In this document: piece after piece, positions 14,703-22,902 of the stretch
Position numbering within the stretch: the stretch's first letter is position 1
How the letters are laid out: every line of letters begins with the position of its first letter
DNA from: a virus
Reading direction: 5' to 3' (one strand)
Length of the DNA stretch: 64,000 nt
Virus record (IMG/VR): IMGVR_UViG_3300024239_000016
Coordinates: 62,001 to 126,000 of that record
Program-made: the position numbers and the translations under genes
Notes under the pieces: generated by a model
Databases searched by the model: none
The model's input: only the letters and a program-made list of their open reading frames with translations
Told to the model about the DNA's origin: nothing

Positions 14703-15161
14703 ATGGAAAAGCAAATTGCTCGTCGCGCCAAGCGTTTTACAGAAGTGTATGAGGCTGCCGAACAGATTCCATTCAAAACGGAATGGTCCAATGGCACCGG
14801 CTATTTCAACTTCGCAGTTGGCGCCAGTCGCCGCCCATCGCCGCATGCCCCGGTAATTCCGGTTGGCGAGGTTCGTGCATCAGCGACACCGACCGGCCGC
14901 CGGTTGTTGTTCATCTCGACCTATCTCGGTCTGATGGTGATCTTTGATCGCTATGACGATCGTAAAGATGTCTTCACTTACAATGAAGACGACCGAATTC
15001 GGTCGGGACGCTGGGTATCGGAGCGTGCTATTTCGGACGACGACATGGAGTTCCTTCTTGGGCTCCAAGGCGCATCTACGATCCGGGGTGGTATCGCTGA
15101 TGTGATTCGTGAAGTTCGCGAGCACATCATCACAGACCTCAAGAAAGGAAAGGGGGCGTGA
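14703..15161 (+). CDS. Unknown protein (152 aa)
   Basis: ATG 14703 with AAGGAG at 14691-14696; the longer frame to 14613 lacks a ribosome site. Basic N-terminus, central beta-rich part (GRRLLFISTYLGLMVIFDRY) and helical end. It may belong to the same loose family as the two genes upstream (short strand-rich core), but identity is low. Confidence 0.7.
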   Translation: MEKQIARRAKRFTEVYEAAEQIPFKTEWSNGTGYFNFAVGASRRPSPHAPVIPVGEVRASATPTGRRLLFISTYLGLMVIFDRYDDRKDVFTYNEDDRIRSGRWVSERAISDDDMEFLLGLQGASTIRGGIADVIREVREHIITDLKKGKGA

Positions 15162-15162
15162 G

Positions 15163-15522
15163 ATGAAAATCAAGTTTAACAGCTCCTTGCCCGATGCCCC
15201 AGGTTTCTCCAAGGAGACTTCGACTGAAGAATTGCTGGCAATCTTCTTGTCAATCTCTCAGCTGGTCAAGGATTGTCATAGCGATCCAGTCATTCATCAG
15301 TGGGTATTTCTCAACGGATACATTTTCATCCTTGGCAACTTCGGCAAACTGGCGTTCAATAGAACGTTTACCGCTAAGCTGTCAACCGCAACATCCGTGT
15401 GGATTGGAGACCACAATGGCCAAAAGATCCGAATGGATTCGCCAAATGAGTTTGGTATATCGACCCTGCTAACACTTTTGGGTCGCGCGCCATATGGCGT
15501 GTATCAGATCGACGAGGAATGA
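15163..15522 (+). CDS. Unknown protein (119 aa)
   Basis: ATG 15163 is preceded by GGAAAGGGGG, one base after the upstream stop, so translation is coupled. Contains a hydrophobic WVFLNGYIFILGNFGKLAF stretch that looks like buried strands rather than a membrane helix. Not recognised. Confidence 0.7.
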   Translation: MKIKFNSSLPDAPGFSKETSTEELLAIFLSISQLVKDCHSDPVIHQWVFLNGYIFILGNFGKLAFNRTFTAKLSTATSVWIGDHNGQKIRMDSPNEFGISTLLTLLGRAPYGVYQIDEE

Positions 15523-15524
15523 AG

Positions 15525-15608
15525 ATGGACAGTGCTGAATTGTGTTTTGTAGCGTCATTGGTTGGTCTGGCTGTATTTTCTATCTACCAGATCAGTAAAC
15601 TTTTTTGA
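15525..15608 (+). CDS. Tiny membrane peptide (27 aa)
   Basis: ATG 15525 with GAGGAA about 6 nt upstream, 2 nt after the previous stop. The product is one hydrophobic helix (CFVASLVGLAVFSIYQI) and ends at TGA inside the ribosome site of the lipoprotein gene. Paired with that lipoprotein it could be a membrane-located accessory. Low certainty because of size. Confidence 0.4.
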   Translation: MDSAELCFVASLVGLAVFSIYQISKLF

Positions 15609-15619
15609 AGGAGAAAATC

Positions 15620-16135
15620 GTGTTGAACCAAATCAAAGCAGTGGTGTTTTGGGCAGTTGTCGCAGTTACTGCTCTTGTTCTCACTGGTTGCAGTGATGAA
15701 GCCAAGACGACTGATACCAAGTCGCCGACCGGCGTAGTTGTTGCCGCTGTGGATGAGAATCCCGGCTGGCTCAGCTCTTTTGGCCAGGGCGTGCATGAGT
15801 ACAGCGCGGCCAGTTCTACCGGTCAGCTGACAATCGCTTGTATGGATGGTGACAATGTCCATGCCATTGCCACTATCTCCGGCCAGGATTACTCATCCCT
15901 GACCTATGAAAGCCAGTTTGACGTTGAACTGGATGGTGTTGTGATCGAAGCCCCGTTTGCTCTCCCGAGTCGTGGTGATGGCGAAAAGGCTGATGTCTTC
16001 TGGGCTGCTATGCGCAACGCAAAAACCATAGCAGTGATCAAAAATGGGCAACGTGCTGAGATTCCCACCAAGGGAATCAAGGAGACAGTTCCCGAGTTGA
16101 ATAGCGCCGCTAGCGCTTGCCAGCTCACGTGGTGA
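15620..16135 (+). CDS. Lipoprotein (171 aa)
   Basis: GTG 15620 is chosen because AAGGAG (15608-15613) lies 6 nt upstream. The protein begins with a classical lipoprotein signal: short basic start, hydrophobic VVFWAVVAVTALV, lipobox LTGC at residues about 21-24. The mature part (about 147 aa) is beta-rich and soluble. It would be lipid-anchored in the envelope, possibly for lysis or superinfection exclusion; neither is shown by a motif. No overlapping spanin partner is visible. Confidence 0.8.
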   Translation: MLNQIKAVVFWAVVAVTALVLTGCSDEAKTTDTKSPTGVVVAAVDENPGWLSSFGQGVHEYSAASSTGQLTIACMDGDNVHAIATISGQDYSSLTYESQFDVELDGVVIEAPFALPSRGDGEKADVFWAAMRNAKTIAVIKNGQRAEIPTKGIKETVPELNSAASACQLTW

Positions 16136-16140
16136 TTAAG

Positions 16141-16170
16141 AGCCCCCTGAACGGGGGGCTTTTTTTTTTA
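16141..16170 (+). terminator. Intrinsic terminator
   Basis: Stem 16141-16147/16154-16160 (AGCCCCC paired), then a run of nine or more T. Confidence 0.9.
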
Positions 16171-16191
16171 CTTTAAAAAAAATAATAAGTG

Positions 16192-16199
16192 TATATTAC
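16192..16199 (+). promoter_or_regulatory. TATATTAC early-promoter-like element
   Basis: Exact TATATTAC in an AT-rich stretch after a terminator, 31 nt before the ATG at 16231. Confidence 0.6.
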
Positions 16200-16230
16200 T
16201 AAAGTGTTACAACCTACGGAGTGACTTAAA

Positions 16231-16545
16231 ATGGAAATCGAAATTGGTGATCGTTCTGTCAGCCACTTACGAGTCTGCGACGAATGTGAGGGTGTGTATT
16301 CCAAGAGCATTGAACCGAACCAAGAGGAGTGGGAAGATATTCTGAGAAAGGCAGAATTAGGACTACTCATCATTACCGAATCGGCAGATGATATCGATGT
16401 TCGTGAATCGTATTTCGTTTGTGCCGATTGCAATAATTCCACCCACATAGATGATACTAGCGGAGAAGATCTCCGTAAACCGGAAGATGACGAAATCATC
16501 TTTCCCCACCCGTTTTTCAAAGCTGATTTTACCAAGCCAAAATAA
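16231..16545 (+). CDS. Acidic zinc-binding-type small protein (104 aa)
   Basis: ATG 16231 after CGGAGTGA, first gene behind an exact TATATTAC element. Two knuckles, VCDECEGVY (residues about 14-18) and VCADCNNST (about 66-70), form a likely four-Cys zinc site. The rest is very acidic. An early host-takeover role is plausible from promoter and size, not from a motif. Confidence 0.7.
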   Translation: MEIEIGDRSVSHLRVCDECEGVYSKSIEPNQEEWEDILRKAELGLLIITESADDIDVRESYFVCADCNNSTHIDDTSGEDLRKPEDDEIIFPHPFFKADFTKPK

Positions 16546-16599
16546 TGTTTACAAAAAAACAGGCCTTGGCTCAGCTATTTCCAAATGTAAAGGAAAATC

Positions 16600-17343
16600 A
16601 TGACCAAGTTTGCCATTGTCTCTACCAAGCTGGTAGATCCGAAACACGATGAGATTTTGCAACTCAGTAGCCTAGTCAATGAAATTAAGCTGCTGAGAAA
16701 CCCCGAAGAAAAGATTGAATTACTCGATCTGGATACCGATAGCCGTTCATGGGAAGACCCAATAACTATCCAGATTGACCCATTCACCTACAACTACCAA
16801 CATCACTTTGTTTATAAGCTGACAAATCAGCTCGGTAAAACATGGTATTTTGGTGGTCGCGATATCAGCTTTCTAGCTCTGGTCGCGCTTGCTGTTCAGC
16901 GCAATGTGTCTTTTGTACCTGGCGAAGGTAGCGAGTATTTCTGGTTACTGAATAAGCATGTGGCTGTTTCCAGAACGATCGACCGAGTAGATCATGGGTC
17001 AAGAAGGATCTACGCGCAGACTGTTATTTCCGATCTCATCGGAAGTGATGAAGTCATCGAAAACTTCTTACGTGGCAGGACGTTGAGCTCTGTTGCAGCC
17101 CAAGCACAAGAAGTTTTTGAGCAGTTGCTGATTCAACGCAATAGTCAGCAGTGCGGTTGTATTCCACAGCACCATCTTTTCTATATGGTACTTGAGGATC
17201 ACGTACTGGGAGTAAACAACGACGACTATACTGAGAAGCGCTACTTTGAGCAATTCAAAGATCGCCTAAACTTGCGCGATAAAGATCGCCTGAACTCGAT
17301 CAATGAAGCGTGGGAAAAGTATTGGTTGAAATCTGGAATTTAA
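16600..17343 (+). CDS. Unknown early protein (247 aa)
   Basis: ATG 16600 after AAAGGAA, 54 nt after the zinc protein and likely on its early transcript. Mixed alpha/beta, no signal peptide. Contains QCGCIPQHHLF around residue 187 but no full metal motif. Ends at a symmetric terminator facing a minus-strand gene. Not recognised. Confidence 0.7.
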   Translation: MTKFAIVSTKLVDPKHDEILQLSSLVNEIKLLRNPEEKIELLDLDTDSRSWEDPITIQIDPFTYNYQHHFVYKLTNQLGKTWYFGGRDISFLALVALAVQRNVSFVPGEGSEYFWLLNKHVAVSRTIDRVDHGSRRIYAQTVISDLIGSDEVIENFLRGRTLSSVAAQAQEVFEQLLIQRNSQQCGCIPQHHLFYMVLEDHVLGVNNDDYTEKRYFEQFKDRLNLRDKDRLNSINEAWEKYWLKSGI

Positions 17344-17371
17344 TACATGGCGCCCTAAGGGCGCCATGTAT
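17343..17371. terminator. Bidirectional hairpin terminator between convergent genes
   Basis: Perfect 13-bp stem 17343-17355/17359-17371, TAA loop, T-rich on the plus side (TTTTTATTTT) and A-rich on the other. Serves both the plus gene ending at 17343 and the minus gene ending at 17382. Confidence 0.85.
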
Positions 17372-17381
17372 TTTTATTTTA

Positions 17382-17861
17382 TTAAAATTTACGCTTTTCC
17401 AATTCCCATTTAAGGGCATTTACTATTGGGCGCTTAGGATTAGTAGCAAGCCTATAAGCTGTAACTCCAGCCATGATAAGCTTATGCCGCCATTTCTCAA
17501 CACCCAGAACTTTCATCGCCTCATCGAAAATTTCATCGATCTCTTTACGATCGATTGTTTCCACAGAAACCACACCATCGCGAATACGCGTGCACATATA
17601 TCGCTCGCACAAATAATCATGCAGAACAGTAGCTTGTCCGTAAGATCCCCAAGCTGGGATCAGAGTGTTCACTGGAAAGAAAACACTAGCGCCATCGGAT
17701 AAAAATCCAGCCGGTACATCTACCCAGCGGGCCGATCCTAGCGCACCAATGTAATAACGAAAAGCATGCGCTGTCCGCCAATAATCCTTACCCAGTGCGA
17801 CAGATGCTTCTTTATCGTAAATCATCGCAGATGGACTATCGAAAAGTGTAAAGCTGCTCAT
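17382..17861 (-). CDS. DUF1353-family phage protein (159 aa)
   Basis: Shows the DUF1353 pattern: VDVPAGFLSDGASV around residues 47-60, then ATVLHDYLCERY around 77-88. This small family is frequent in tailed phages; the conserved His-Asp pair suggests an enzyme, but the reaction is not established as far as I know. Starts ATG at 17861 on the minus strand with GGGGGC just upstream. Isolated minus-strand gene. Confidence 0.8.
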   Translation of the reverse strand: MSSFTLFDSPSAMIYDKEASVALGKDYWRTAHAFRYYIGALGSARWVDVPAGFLSDGASVFFPVNTLIPAWGSYGQATVLHDYLCERYMCTRIRDGVVSVETIDRKEIDEIFDEAMKVLGVEKWRHKLIMAGVTAYRLATNPKRPIVNALKWELEKRKF

Positions 17862-17945
17862 TAGCGCCCCCTAAATGTTTTTAATGCTCATTAAATACAG
17901 TAAAAAATAGTAGCAGCTATAACTGAGATGACCGGAGGATAGTAA

Positions 17946-18503
17946 GTGATCGATTCCCTTCTAAAGAATTTTAACGAGCCATCATTTGCATTGTTAAAAG
18001 CGATTGCTAATAAACCAATGCAAGTATCGTATATTTCATTTAAACAAGAGGTAGGATTCTACGCAGCTGTTGTAAGTGGATTTTCACTTAAGTCATTAAT
18101 TAGAGATTTGGAAGGGCTAACTGGAGATGAGTTAGAGAACTTTATAACTACAATCTCATTGATCGTTGGCGAGTTTCTGTACGAGTATATCACCATTGGA
18201 ATGGATGTAATTCTTGCGACTTGCTCTAATCCAAGTAAAAACAACTACAATCATTTCAGTCAATCTTCTACCAATGAACTTACAAAAACAATCCTAAGAA
18301 AATACATAGAAGAAAGAATAAAAACCAAAAGCACTGATTTTGATAAATTAACGTTTACCCTAATCGCTGAGACAGATAGCGAACAGAATTACGGCAAAGA
18401 TGTAACTGGATTTGTTTTTAAAGCATCAGTGATAAATCCTGATAACCCTAATAAAGAAACGCGCAAGCTAATCTCTTGCGAGCTAAGATATCGATGCAAT
18501 TAA
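17946..18503 (+). CDS. Unknown protein (185 aa)
   Basis: GTG at 17946 with a GGAGGAT region upstream. Helical, with an AT-rich codon bias compared with the next gene, from which it is separated by 16 nt. Probably cotranscribed with the AAA+ ATPase. No motif recognised. Confidence 0.65.
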   Translation: MIDSLLKNFNEPSFALLKAIANKPMQVSYISFKQEVGFYAAVVSGFSLKSLIRDLEGLTGDELENFITTISLIVGEFLYEYITIGMDVILATCSNPSKNNYNHFSQSSTNELTKTILRKYIEERIKTKSTDFDKLTFTLIAETDSEQNYGKDVTGFVFKASVINPDNPNKETRKLISCELRYRCN

Positions 18504-18519
18504 ATAACAAGGAGCGCTA

Positions 18520-19800
18520 ATGCCTTATTACACCTCAGAAGGTAAGATCAGCCTGATTCCGTCATCGGCTGAAATCGCCAGCAAATTAAAAGTTGGCACC
18601 TACACTGTCGTGCAAGATCGAGATAATAAAACCTACTATCTCGAAATAACAGCAGATATGGAAAACTCCGAAGGTCTCTTCGGCCTGAAGGAACGAGCCG
18701 AACGAGTCGTGAGGACATTCCTCGATCGCAAGCGCAGCACTGGCGTTCTTGCAAAAGGACCGCAAGGTACCGGCAAGACTGAACTGGTGCGCTGTATTTC
18801 CTACACCTTGCGCCAAATGGGCATTCCGACCATTTTGGTCAATGGTTCGTTTCGTGGACCAGAGTTTATTCAGTTCATGACCGACATTACGGATATCTGT
18901 TTTGTTGTTTTTGATGAGTTCGAAAAGAATTTCTCGATGTCAGAACAAAATCAACTACTTACGCTCTTCTCCGGAGTAAGCAGTGGTAAGAAGTTGTTTC
19001 TGCTGACTGCCAATGACGGCAATGCCATCAGTAAGTACTTTAACAGCAGACCAGGGCGTTTGCTGTATTCGTTTACAATGACTGGTCTTTCGCCTGAAGA
19101 CATCCGTGCTTACAGCGAAAAGCACCTGAAGAATAAAGATCATCTGGAAGACCTGATAGCTTTTGCGCAAGCTAAGGTTGTTTTCACTGTCGATATGCTT
19201 GAGTCTGTGATCGAGGAAATGAACAGATACAACGAATCGATCGAGGATATCAAGGACTTCATCAATATCGCCGATATTGCGGATTACGCTTGCTATGTTG
19301 GTTTGTTGACTGATAAAGACGGGTTAGTCGTCTGTACTCAGTCTGTTTCTCTGAACTCAACTCCACCACAGCTGAGTAATCGCCAACTGAACTTCCGTGT
19401 TTTGGTAAACGAATACACGGATCACGAAGGTAAAGTAGTGCCGCTCGAGAAGCCGCAAGAAACCATGGAGCAGCACGTAATCAAGCAAAGCAATTTGCTC
19501 GCGCTCAATCGGCAAAACAAAACGTATGTGTATAGATCAACAAATGGCCGGATGATTGCTCTTCTGCAATCATCTTTGTTTGGGAGTAATGCTGATCCAG
19601 ATGACTGGCAATCACGAAACGTCATCTCCGATGATCAGCAAACGGAAATCTTTGAAACCATTCGCAATCACCCGTGGTACAACGATGAAAAATCAATCAC
19701 CACATCCGTTTCATCAGGCCTTGCGAAAGCTGTTACCGCAGCAATGGCCCCTAAAACAGATAGTACCAAGATGCTCACAGCGTCAATCACAGGGCTATGA
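18520..19800 (+). CDS. AAA+ ATPase (426 aa)
   Basis: Walker A GPQGTGKTE at about residues 81-89 and Walker B CFVVFDEFEK at about 127-136, followed by a sensor-1-like LLTAND near 166. An arginine-finger candidate follows in NSRPGRLLY. The N-terminal 70 residues and the C-terminal 150 are unique. This is a single AAA+ module used to remodel a protein or nucleic-acid partner with ATP. Phage AAA+ proteins of this size serve in replication, morphogenesis or host interference; the role here is not decidable. ATG 18520 has GGAGCG upstream. Confidence 0.85.
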   Translation: MPYYTSEGKISLIPSSAEIASKLKVGTYTVVQDRDNKTYYLEITADMENSEGLFGLKERAERVVRTFLDRKRSTGVLAKGPQGTGKTELVRCISYTLRQMGIPTILVNGSFRGPEFIQFMTDITDICFVVFDEFEKNFSMSEQNQLLTLFSGVSSGKKLFLLTANDGNAISKYFNSRPGRLLYSFTMTGLSPEDIRAYSEKHLKNKDHLEDLIAFAQAKVVFTVDMLESVIEEMNRYNESIEDIKDFINIADIADYACYVGLLTDKDGLVVCTQSVSLNSTPPQLSNRQLNFRVLVNEYTDHEGKVVPLEKPQETMEQHVIKQSNLLALNRQNKTYVYRSTNGRMIALLQSSLFGSNADPDDWQSRNVISDDQQTEIFETIRNHPWYNDEKSITTSVSSGLAKAVTAAMAPKTDSTKMLTASITGL

Positions 19801-19879
19801 GGTCGGTTATATCTGTGGATTTGCAAAAGGCATAAGTAGTGCCATAGTTTTCGTTAGTCTAATTCTGATTTTAATTTGA
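19685..19879 (+). CDS. Possible overlapping small membrane protein (64 aa)
   Basis: A second frame starts inside the end of the ATPase gene and continues 79 nt beyond its stop, ending right at the terminator. Its C-terminus is a clear hydrophobic helix (SSAIVFVSLILILI) preceded by GYEVGYICGFAKG. The first two thirds lie in an alternative frame of the ATPase and are low-complexity basic. The start is uncertain; a later start giving only the membrane part is equally possible. Confidence 0.35.
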   Translation: MKNQSPHPFHQALRKLLPQQWPLKQIVPRCSQRQSQGYEVGYICGFAKGISSAIVFVSLILILI

Positions 19880-19916
19880 GATTACAGGTGGGGATCCCCA
19901 CCTGTAATCTCGTCTT
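19878..19916. terminator. Symmetric hairpin terminator
   Basis: Perfect inverted repeat, 16-bp stem 19878-19893/19896-19911 with a minimal loop, then GTCTTTT. One of the longest perfect stems in the window. Confidence 0.85.
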
Positions 19917-19931
19917 TTATGGAGTAAGTGA

Positions 19932-20366
19932 ATGTCTGCTTCAATGTCGGCTGATGTTTGTATCCCGGTTGTGATCCGTATCGCTCGTATCAATGGTGGT
20001 CGCGATATGGTGCCTGCTGTACTCGCAATTCCGGAGGATGTGTTTGATGCAACCAATGAGAATCAGCGTCTCTTGTTGGTCTCCCAATACGCTTTTGATG
20101 ACATGAAAAAAGTCAATGACAATCAAAACAATAGCGGTACATTGATATCAGTCAGCGGCCCTGACAAGATCGAACGACTCTTTTTCATCGAATCGTTCAG
20201 TGATCACTTGGATAGCTCGACGGAAAAACTGGTACGCATGGTTGCCGCCACATCGCCCAAGCCCGTGACCGCTACTGGCTCTACGGCAAAGGTAATACGC
20301 CGCATGTTGCGCGACCAAGCAATCGAGCGCGTTGGAAAAGGAGAAATAAATAAATGCGCAGCTTAA
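19932..20366 (+). CDS. Unknown protein (144 aa)
   Basis: ATG 19932 after ATGGAGTAAG. Mostly alpha/beta and soluble. Its end overlaps the thymidylate kinase start by 13 nt, so the two are coupled. No family recognised; a nucleotide-metabolism link is only contextual. Confidence 0.7.
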   Translation: MSASMSADVCIPVVIRIARINGGRDMVPAVLAIPEDVFDATNENQRLLLVSQYAFDDMKKVNDNQNNSGTLISVSGPDKIERLFFIESFSDHLDSSTEKLVRMVAATSPKPVTATGSTAKVIRRMLRDQAIERVGKGEINKCAA

Positions 20367-21130
20367 TCACTTTACTTAAGTGGCGAGCTTTAGGTGGGAT
20401 CCCAACTTTCCTTGTCATCGAAGGATTGGACGGATCTGGTAAATCTACACTCTGTAAGCAAATAGCTTGCGAGCTGCTAGACCCTGAGATGGACATACCG
20501 ACAATCATGTTACGCGAACCAGGCGGAACTACTGGCGGTGAGATACTTCGTAGACTGATTATGGAGAATCCCCTCAATCAGTCCACTACGGCATTAGCTA
20601 TGACGCTTTCGCGTGCTCTGTTAAACTCAGAGGTAATTCTTCCTGTCATGAGAGCCGACTACACCGGTAAAACAGCTCCAGTGATCATTTGTGATCGGTA
20701 CATTCGTTCTACTTTTGCTTACCAAATAGCAAATGACGATTCGCAAATTGCTGACGCCAATCGCAAGATGGTGAGCCGGTTACACGATCATTATGTCTCG
20801 GCTAAGGAAATGGCGCTACCGGATTTCGAGATCGTTTTAGACGTAGATTTCAGCACGTCTATACGCAGGTTAAGCTTTCGCAACTCTGCTGAGATTAACC
20901 GGCTAGATATTGTGATCGAAACAGACGATAAGAGCCAATACGAGGAAAAAAGAAAGCTATTTGAAGCTCGTCGCGCTGCCATGATCGGCGATTACGAAAT
21001 ATGGCTTAAACAAGTCAGGGATAAATGCCCTGCTACTCTCGCTAAGGAAAAGCATTCGTACTTTAACGCGAGTACAGAGTTCTCCGATCTACTTAGAATG
21101 ATAGATTTTCATTTCTTGCAGTTTCTGTAA
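20354..21130 (+). CDS. tmk: Thymidylate kinase (dTMP kinase)
   Basis: Phosphorylates dTMP to dTDP for phage DNA synthesis in the cytoplasm. P-loop GLDGSGKST at residues about 24-32, the dTMP-binding LREPGGTTGG at about 55-64, and ICDRYIRSTFAYQ at about 113-125 are all present as in Tmk enzymes. At 258 aa it is longer than the usual about 210 aa because of an 18-residue N-terminal extension and an insert in the lid region. ATG 20354 has AAAGGAG about 6 nt upstream within the preceding gene. Confidence 0.9.
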   Translation: MRSLITLLKWRALGGIPTFLVIEGLDGSGKSTLCKQIACELLDPEMDIPTIMLREPGGTTGGEILRRLIMENPLNQSTTALAMTLSRALLNSEVILPVMRADYTGKTAPVIICDRYIRSTFAYQIANDDSQIADANRKMVSRLHDHYVSAKEMALPDFEIVLDVDFSTSIRRLSFRNSAEINRLDIVIETDDKSQYEEKRKLFEARRAAMIGDYEIWLKQVRDKCPATLAKEKHSYFNASTEFSDLLRMIDFHFLQFL

Positions 21131-21149
21131 TTGAGTGAGCGGTAAATTC

Positions 21150-21178
21150 AAGAGCCTACCCAGGCTCTTTTTTTTTAA
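21150..21178 (+). terminator. Intrinsic terminator
   Basis: Stem 21150-21157/21162-21169 (AAGAGCCT paired), ACCC loop, followed by a T run. Confidence 0.9.
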
Positions 21179-21193
21179 TTCAAGGAGAATATC

Positions 21194-21955
21194 GTGGCTC
21201 TATTGAAATTAGGTTCCAAAGGTTTTGAAGTTGGTGCAGTTCAAGGCGCGCTTGGCTTGCCTGTAACAAACGTCTATGACAAACCAACCATGGAGAAAGT
21301 GCGCGAGTTCCAAGCCAAATCTGGTCTTCTGAATGATGGCATCTTCGGGCCAACGACCCGTAACCAATTGTTTGGTATGACCAAAAACGTCATTACCGAA
21401 CAAGCCTATACAGAGTGCGCAAAACGCCTTGATGTAGAGCCAGCAATTCTGAAAGCGTTCGCCACTGTCGAGTCCCGCGGTGATGGATTCCTGACTGACG
21501 GACGAGCAAAGATTCTGTATGAGCGCCATTGGGCCTACAAGCTCCTCGAACAAAAGGGCATGGATGTTGAGAACATGCAGCTTCTCATTCCTCGGCTGGT
21601 GAATAAAACACCGGGCGATTACCTGGATGGTGCCGGCTCGTGGGAAAAATTCGAGATCATGGAAATGATCGATATGGACGTCGCGATCCAGTGCTGCTCG
21701 TGGGGTACCTTCCAGATCATGGGCTTTCACTGGAAAGAGCAAGAGTGCAGTTCACCGCTTGAGTTCATGCAGAAAGCGATGACTAACTCTACAGCTCATC
21801 TTGAAATGTTAGCTGAGTTTATCCGCGACAATGCCAAGTTACACAAGGCTATCCGTGAAAAGAACTTCTTGTTAATGGCGCAAATCTACAATGGTCCAAA
21901 TCAAAAGGGCTACGACAAAGCCATGGCCGAGGCTTTCTCTCGTTACTCAAAGTAA
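21194..21955 (+). CDS. Endolysin: N-terminal peptidoglycan-binding domain plus DUF3380 muramidase
   Basis: Degrades host peptidoglycan at lysis. Residues about 1-55 fit PG_binding_1 (LKLGSKGFEVGAVQGALG, then FQAKSGLLNDGIFGPTT). Residues about 70-253 match the N-acetylmuramidase DUF3380: FATVESRGDGF with the likely catalytic Glu, KILYERHWAYK, and QCCSWGTFQIMGFHW. This two-domain order is known from phage endolysins such as OBPgp279 and PVP-SE1gp146. No signal peptide, so a holin or other export route is needed. GTG 21194 has AAGGAG upstream. Confidence 0.92.
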   Translation: MALLKLGSKGFEVGAVQGALGLPVTNVYDKPTMEKVREFQAKSGLLNDGIFGPTTRNQLFGMTKNVITEQAYTECAKRLDVEPAILKAFATVESRGDGFLTDGRAKILYERHWAYKLLEQKGMDVENMQLLIPRLVNKTPGDYLDGAGSWEKFEIMEMIDMDVAIQCCSWGTFQIMGFHWKEQECSSPLEFMQKAMTNSTAHLEMLAEFIRDNAKLHKAIREKNFLLMAQIYNGPNQKGYDKAMAEAFSRYSK

Positions 21956-21970
21956 ACAATTTTTTAACGA

Positions 21971-21978
21971 TATATTAC
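21971..21978 (+). promoter_or_regulatory. TATATTAC early-promoter-like element
   Basis: Exact TATATTAC 15 nt after the endolysin stop and about 355 nt before the next ORF. If used, it gives a transcript with a very long, structured 5' leader. Confidence 0.6.
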
Positions 21979-22332
21979 TGTAATGAGCATAGTCGTAAGT
22001 GTCCTACTCACTTCCTATGTTCCACTCCGTTCTGACTAGCGCAAGATGGTTAGAATGCGAGTCGTTTGTTTGGTGGTAGTCGATGCACCCGGAGCCTGCT
22101 TCTTAACCGCAGGTACTGGCTCTCTCGATGCGGACCCACTAAGCAAATTAACGCCGTCCAAATGCAACACCGGTGTAAGCGTTTGGATGTGCTGCTGAGA
22201 GCGCAGCTGTTAGCCCAACTGGGCTAACAGATGTCTTTTCATCAATCTCTTAATACAGGCGTTAAGAGACGTAGGGAGTTCTGGTGAGCAGCCTGATCGC
22301 CAAAATACTTTTCAATCAAGAGGAAACAACTC
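21979..22332 (+). ncRNA. Structured leader or small RNA upstream of the 159-aa gene
   Basis: No gene in 354 nt. Helices: 22156-22165/22179-22188 (10 bp with two G-U) with an inner ACACCGGTGT palindrome; CCTGC/GCAGG near 22095-22118 with a GAG/CTC extension; 22207-22216/22221-22230 (10 bp, then TCTTTTC, terminator-like); 22246-22253/22262-22269 (8 bp). The terminator-like stem ahead of the ORF suggests either a separate small RNA ending near 22240 or attenuation. The final AGAGGAAACAACTC before ATG 22333 is the ribosome site. Confidence 0.5.
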
Positions 22333-22812
22333 ATGACCACCGTTACCGCCGAAGTCGATGTCAAAGGTCACAAGGACTCGACACAACTGATCATCACCAA
22401 AATCAACGACCTCAAGGGCATCGTGCTGGAATCCACCGGCTCATCCGTGATCGCCGATGGCGTTTTCGAAAAGACCCTGCCCGAAGGCATGACCGCCGAT
22501 ACCGTCGCCAGCGTCCTGTCGCACATCAATGACTTCAATGCCGCCGCCGCCGATGTCGCCACTTCCCAGGCCGTCCCGTTCATCGTCTCGAATCCCGAAT
22601 TCACTGCCGAACTCTCCGTTCCCCTGGTCAAGGGCAGCGCAATCAATCTGCTGATCGAAGGTACCAAGGAAACCTCGGATGGCAAGGGCGGGCGTCAAAC
22701 CGTTCATGGCAGCGTTGCCAGCAAGCTGACCGTTCGTGGTTGGAAGGCCGGCGGCTTCGGTATCGTCAAGTCCCAGTTCCGTGCGGCTTGCACTGCCGGT
22801 CTGAACAAGTAA
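22333..22812 (+). CDS. Probably abundant unknown protein (159 aa)
   Basis: ATG 22333 with AGAGGAAA upstream. The codon use is strikingly GC-rich and C-ending (ACC GTT ACC GCC, GAC CTC AAG), shared only with the shell and SSB-like genes, which points to very high expression. The protein is Ala/Val/Thr-rich, beta/alpha, with no membrane segment. It lies behind an exact TATATTAC element with a structured leader, so is probably early. I do not recognise the family. Confidence 0.8.
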   Translation: MTTVTAEVDVKGHKDSTQLIITKINDLKGIVLESTGSSVIADGVFEKTLPEGMTADTVASVLSHINDFNAAAADVATSQAVPFIVSNPEFTAELSVPLVKGSAINLLIEGTKETSDGKGGRQTVHGSVASKLTVRGWKAGGFGIVKSQFRAACTAGLNK

Positions 22813-22830
22813 CAACAACCAGGCTTAAGT

Positions 22831-22858
22831 ACTGACCTCCCCATATGGGGAGGTCAGT
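22831..22858. terminator. Hairpin terminator
   Basis: Perfect 12-bp stem 22831-22842/22847-22858 with ATAT loop. Confidence 0.8.
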
Positions 22859-22902
22859 TACTACCTTGTATGTTGTGATTAGTCTTTTTTTTTAAGGGGA
22901 GC

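Noticed and set aside
22284-22532. Overlapping ORF rich in Arg/His within the 159-aa gene
   Set aside because: Frame shadow of a GC-rich codon-biased gene; the true frame has a ribosome site and sensible composition.
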